DNA of 64,000 nucleotides, from the NCBI GenBank assembly GCA_963736455.1, contig CAVTON010000001.1, positions 992,001 through 1,056,000 on the forward strand. Direction: 5' to 3'. The notes beneath the pieces were generated by a model. The model was not told the DNA's origin, ran no database searches, and saw only the letters and a list, made by a program, of their open reading frames with translations. This document shows positions 61,650 to 64,000 of the stretch, piece by piece. The position numbers were made by a program, and so were the translations under genes. Every line of letters starts with the position of its first letter. The stretch's first letter is position 1. The stretch comes from DAHUXD01 sp963736455. Lineage in GTDB: Bacteria > Acidobacteriota > Thermoanaerobaculia > UBA5066 > Gp7-AA6.

Positions 61650-63256
61650 GGCCGCGCGGCCACCGGTTCGGCGGAGCCCGAGGCCGGAGGCGCGGTCCGA
61701 AGCGCCAGCGCGGGCGCCTCGAGCACGGGACCCCCGACGGCCTGCACGATCTTCTCCGACGGCCGGCGGATGACGTCGAAGATCGGCTTCGGATAAAGAC
61801 CGATCCAGAGCGCGAGAATGACCAGGGGCGCCAGCGTCAACTGCTCGCGCCGCGTCAGGTCCGGAAGTTTGGCGTTGGCGGGGTTGCTGAGCTCGCCGAA
61901 GAAGATCCGCTGGTAGAGCCACAGGAGGTAGGCCGCGCCGAGCACGATGCCCGTGGCCGCGAAGAAGGCCCACCAGAAGTTCTTCGCGAAGGCGCCCTGC
62001 AGGATCGTGAACTCGCCGATGAAGCCGTTCAGGAGCGGCAGACCCATCGAGGAGAGCGCCAGAATGAGAAAGTACGTCGCGTACAGGGGCATCTGCTTCG
62101 CGAGACCGCCGTACTCCGCGATCATTCGGGTGTGGCGGCGCTCGTAGACGACGCCGACGAGCAGGAACAGGCCGCCGGTCGAGATGCCATGGTTGACCAT
62201 CTGGAGCACGCCGCCCTGCACGCCGGCCATGTTGAGCGCGAAGATGCCGAGCATGACGAAACCGAGGTGCGAGACCGACGAGTACGCGATCAGTTTCTTC
62301 ATGTCCTTCTGGACCAGCGTGACCATGGCGCCGTAGACGATCCCGATGATCGCCAGGGTCACCATGATTCCCACGACGCGCGGGTTGCGCACGGCCTCCG
62401 GAAACATGGGCAGGGAGAACCGGACGAAGCCGTACGTTCCCATCTTCAGAAGGATCGCCGCGAGGATCAGCGAGCCGGCCGTCGGGGCCTCGGTGTGCGC
62501 GTCCGGCAGCCACGTGTGGAACGGAAACATCGGCACCTTGATGGCGAAGCCGAAGAAGAACGCGAAGAAGAGCCAGACCTGGAGCTCCGCCGGCATCCCC
62601 GCGGCGGCGGCCGTCAGGCCCTCGATGGAGAAGCTCGGCGCGTGACCGAGCCCCTTGTAACCGAGGAAGCCGGTCGTGTTGTAGAAGTAGAGGGCGATGA
62701 TGCCGAGAAGCATCAGCACCGATCCCGCCAGCGTGTACAGGAAGAACTTGATCGCCGCGTACAACCGGCGCTGCCCGCCCCAGACCCCGATCAGGAAGTA
62801 CATCGGCACGAGCATCACTTCCCAGAACACGTAGAAGAGGAAGAGGTCGAGACAGCAGAACGTCCCGATCATGAAGGTCTGGAGGAGCAGCAGCAGGACG
62901 TAGTACTCCTTCTGCCGGTCGGTGATCGCCGAGTACGAGGAGTACACAGCGATCAGGCCCACGATCGTCGTCAGGAGGATCAGGATCAGGCTGATGCCGT
63001 CGATCCCGAAGTGGTAGCTCACGCCGAGCGACGGAATCCAGGAGGCCTTCTCGACGAACTGGTACCCATCGCCCGCGCGGTCGAACGCCCACCACAGCGG
63101 CAGCGAGACCAGGAGGTCGAGCGCCGCGACGAAGGTCGCGAAGGCCTTGATGACTCCCGTCTTCTCCTTCGGTATGAGAAAGACGATCGCGAGCGCCCCG
63201 ACGAGCGGGATGTAGGTGATGAGCGAGAGGATCGGGAGGTGCGTCAACTGTTCCAT
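61646..63256 (-). CDS. nuoM: NADH-quinone oxidoreductase subunit M
   Basis: 536 aa, ~14 membrane helices. LFYVFWEVMLVPMYFLIGVWGG, KFFLYTLAGSVLMLLG and FPFHTWLPDAHTEAPTAGSLILAAILLKMGTYG are the proton-channel signatures. Start chosen at ATG 63256 (MEQLTHLPILS); an upstream TTG in frame would begin in a repeat and is unlikely. 90 nt after nuoL, occupied by the double-hairpin repeat. Confidence 0.95.
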   Translation of the reverse strand: MEQLTHLPILSLITYIPLVGALAIVFLIPKEKTGVIKAFATFVAALDLLVSLPLWWAFDRAGDGYQFVEKASWIPSLGVSYHFGIDGISLILILLTTIVGLIAVYSSYSAITDRQKEYYVLLLLLQTFMIGTFCCLDLFLFYVFWEVMLVPMYFLIGVWGGQRRLYAAIKFFLYTLAGSVLMLLGIIALYFYNTTGFLGYKGLGHAPSFSIEGLTAAAAGMPAELQVWLFFAFFFGFAIKVPMFPFHTWLPDAHTEAPTAGSLILAAILLKMGTYGFVRFSLPMFPEAVRNPRVVGIMVTLAIIGIVYGAMVTLVQKDMKKLIAYSSVSHLGFVMLGIFALNMAGVQGGVLQMVNHGISTGGLFLLVGVVYERRHTRMIAEYGGLAKQMPLYATYFLILALSSMGLPLLNGFIGEFTILQGAFAKNFWWAFFAATGIVLGAAYLLWLYQRIFFGELSNPANAKLPDLTRREQLTLAPLVILALWIGLYPKPIFDVIRRPSEKIVQAVGGPVLEAPALALRTAPPASGSAEPVAARP

Positions 63257-63272
63257 CGTCTCCTCATCGGAT

Positions 63273-63332
63273 GTAGGGGCGGCCCTCGCGGCCGCCCTCT
63301 GTGAGCCGGGCGGGGGCAAGCCCCGCCCCTAC
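63273..63332. repeat. GTAG...CTAC double-hairpin repeat (copy 2)
   Basis: Begins GTAGGGGCGG (63273-63282) and ends CCGCCCCTAC (63323-63332). Internal hairpins GGGCGGCC-CTCGC-GGCCGCCC and GGGCGGGG-GCAAG-CCCCGCCC are the same pair as at 17088-17140 in reverse order. It lies between nuoL and nuoM in the operon. Confidence 0.65.
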
Positions 63333-63346
63333 GTTCGGTGCGTTTC

Positions 63347-64000
63347 TCATCGGAAAAGCAGGTAGACGGCCACGAGGCAGAAGAGTCCCCCGCCCATGAC
63401 GAGCGCGTAGTTCTGGACCCGTCCGGTCTGCGCGCGCCGGAAGAGCCGGAAGAGAGCCTGCAGGACGTTCGCCACGCCGTTGACGAGCCCGTCCACGACG
63501 TACTGGTCGAAAAACGACGCGAGCCACGAGAGCCCCTTGGTGATCGCCGCCGCGCCGTTCGGAATCAGGTCCACCACGGTGGCGTCCACCTCCCAGAGGA
63601 GCCGGCCGCCGCCGAGGGCGAGACCCCGCACGAACACCGCCTCGTAGACCTCATCCACGTAGTACTTGTTCGAGACGGTCCTGTACACGCCCGGCCATGC
63701 CTCGGCCAGCCGCGCGGGCACCCGTCCCTCGCCGCGGTGGTACCAGGACCAGGCGAGGTAGATCCCGATGGCCGCGACGGCGACGGCCGCCGCCATGAGC
63801 GCGAGCTCGACCGAGAGCGGCGCGTGGTGGGTCCTCTCGTGAAGCCCGGCGATGGGCAGCCGGATCGGACGCAGGAACTCCCCGATCCGGTCGCCGTGCT
63901 CGATGATGGGAACGCCGACGTAGCCCGAGACCGCCGAGAGAGCGGCCAGCACGACGAGCGGAACGGTCATGGAAGCGGGAGACTCGTGAAGGTGGTGCTC
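63347..64000 (-). CDS. nuoL: NADH-quinone oxidoreductase subunit L, C-terminal part
   Basis: The frame runs through the window end, with the segment HLHESPASMTVPLVVLAALSAVSGYVGVP, a NuoL C-terminal landmark. The visible ~217 residues include the region YRTVSNKYYVDEVYEAVFVRG, the lateral helix-type stretch and the final helices ending LVAVYLLFR. The N-terminal two-thirds lies outside. Upstream of nuoM on the same strand, giving the order nuoL-nuoM-nuoN. Confidence 0.94.
   Translation of the reverse strand, partial: EHHLHESPASMTVPLVVLAALSAVSGYVGVPIIEHGDRIGEFLRPIRLPIAGLHERTHHAPLSVELALMAAAVAVAAIGIYLAWSWYHRGEGRVPARLAEAWPGVYRTVSNKYYVDEVYEAVFVRGLALGGGRLLWEVDATVVDLIPNGAAAITKGLSWLASFFDQYVVDGLVNGVANVLQALFRLFRRAQTGRVQNYALVMGGGLFCLVAVYLLFR

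Overview
This 64 kb window is a very GC-rich, gene-dense bacterial chromosome segment. The best lineage guess is Acidobacteriota, probably close to the Thermoanaerobaculia. The guess rests on the serine/threonine kinase N-terminus (GQTVSHYRVLSKLGGGG style, fused to TolB-N-like and TPR regions), a DUF6526 protein, an MglA-like GTPase, the AmmeMemoRadiSam B protein and the overall gene content. I see no phage, CRISPR array, rRNA or tRNA. Starts are often GTG or TTG, and operons are tightly packed with 4-bp ATGA/GTGA/TTGA overlaps.

Layout. 1-5.8 kb (+): the 3' end of lysine 6-aminotransferase, a monofunctional transglycosylase, a Big2 lipoprotein, a MEMO-like protein, a secreted NTF2-like protein and a YfhO-like membrane protein. 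5.8-12.3 kb: a methyltransferase, a Tat-exported glycosylasparaginase-like enzyme, a Rieske oxygenase, an inositol-monophosphatase-like enzyme and a GH113-like secreted protein. 12.3-15.1 kb (-): pyrR-pyrB-pyrC. 15.2-17.1 kb (+): an MglA-like GTPase with a long coiled-coil tail. 17.2-23.2 kb (-): the classic phoH-pgpH-ybeY-CBS protein-era operon. 23.4-31.3 kb: a secreted protein, an IPMDH-like dehydrogenase, a cysteine dioxygenase-like cupin, an FHA protein, a UvrD-type helicase, a Spy/ECF sigma/zinc anti-sigma module and aroC. 31.1-37.5 kb (-): an M23-like protein, an O-antigen-ligase-like protein and carB. 37.5-39.9 kb (+): the kinase. 40.2-43.6 kb (-): aroF-carA-lolC. 43.6-47.7 kb: two small membrane or secreted proteins, then acyl-CoA dehydrogenase-meaB-mce-ORFan. 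47.8-51.3 kb (-): an SRPBCC protein, a DnaC-like ATPase and a SpoIID/SPOR lipoprotein. 51.3-55.9 kb: argS, a cupin, an interrupted ferredoxin-MBL gene and a GHMP kinase. 55.9-56.8 kb: a tandem structured repeat array. 56.8-64 kb (-): a zinc-finger anti-sigma and ECF sigma, then nuoL-nuoM-nuoN-atpZ-atpI-atpB-atpE, ending at a strong intrinsic terminator.

The most interesting signals are non-coding. (i) A branched-hairpin repeat occurs once at 40.0 kb and three times in a 263-bp tandem array at 56.1-56.8 kb. Its stems differ between loci by compensatory base pairs, and its outer end abuts a stop codon at both loci. (ii) A MITE-like element with a CTAG duplication has landed at the pyrC stop codon; removing it in silico restores an overlapping GTG start for the GH113-like gene. 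(iii) At many operon heads a TAnnnT -10 hexamer sits only 6-9 nt before the start codon, suggesting widespread leaderless mRNAs. (iv) A ferredoxin-metallo-beta-lactamase fusion carries an in-frame TAG that separates three cluster cysteines from the fourth.

All family assignments come from reading motifs by eye; no database search was run.
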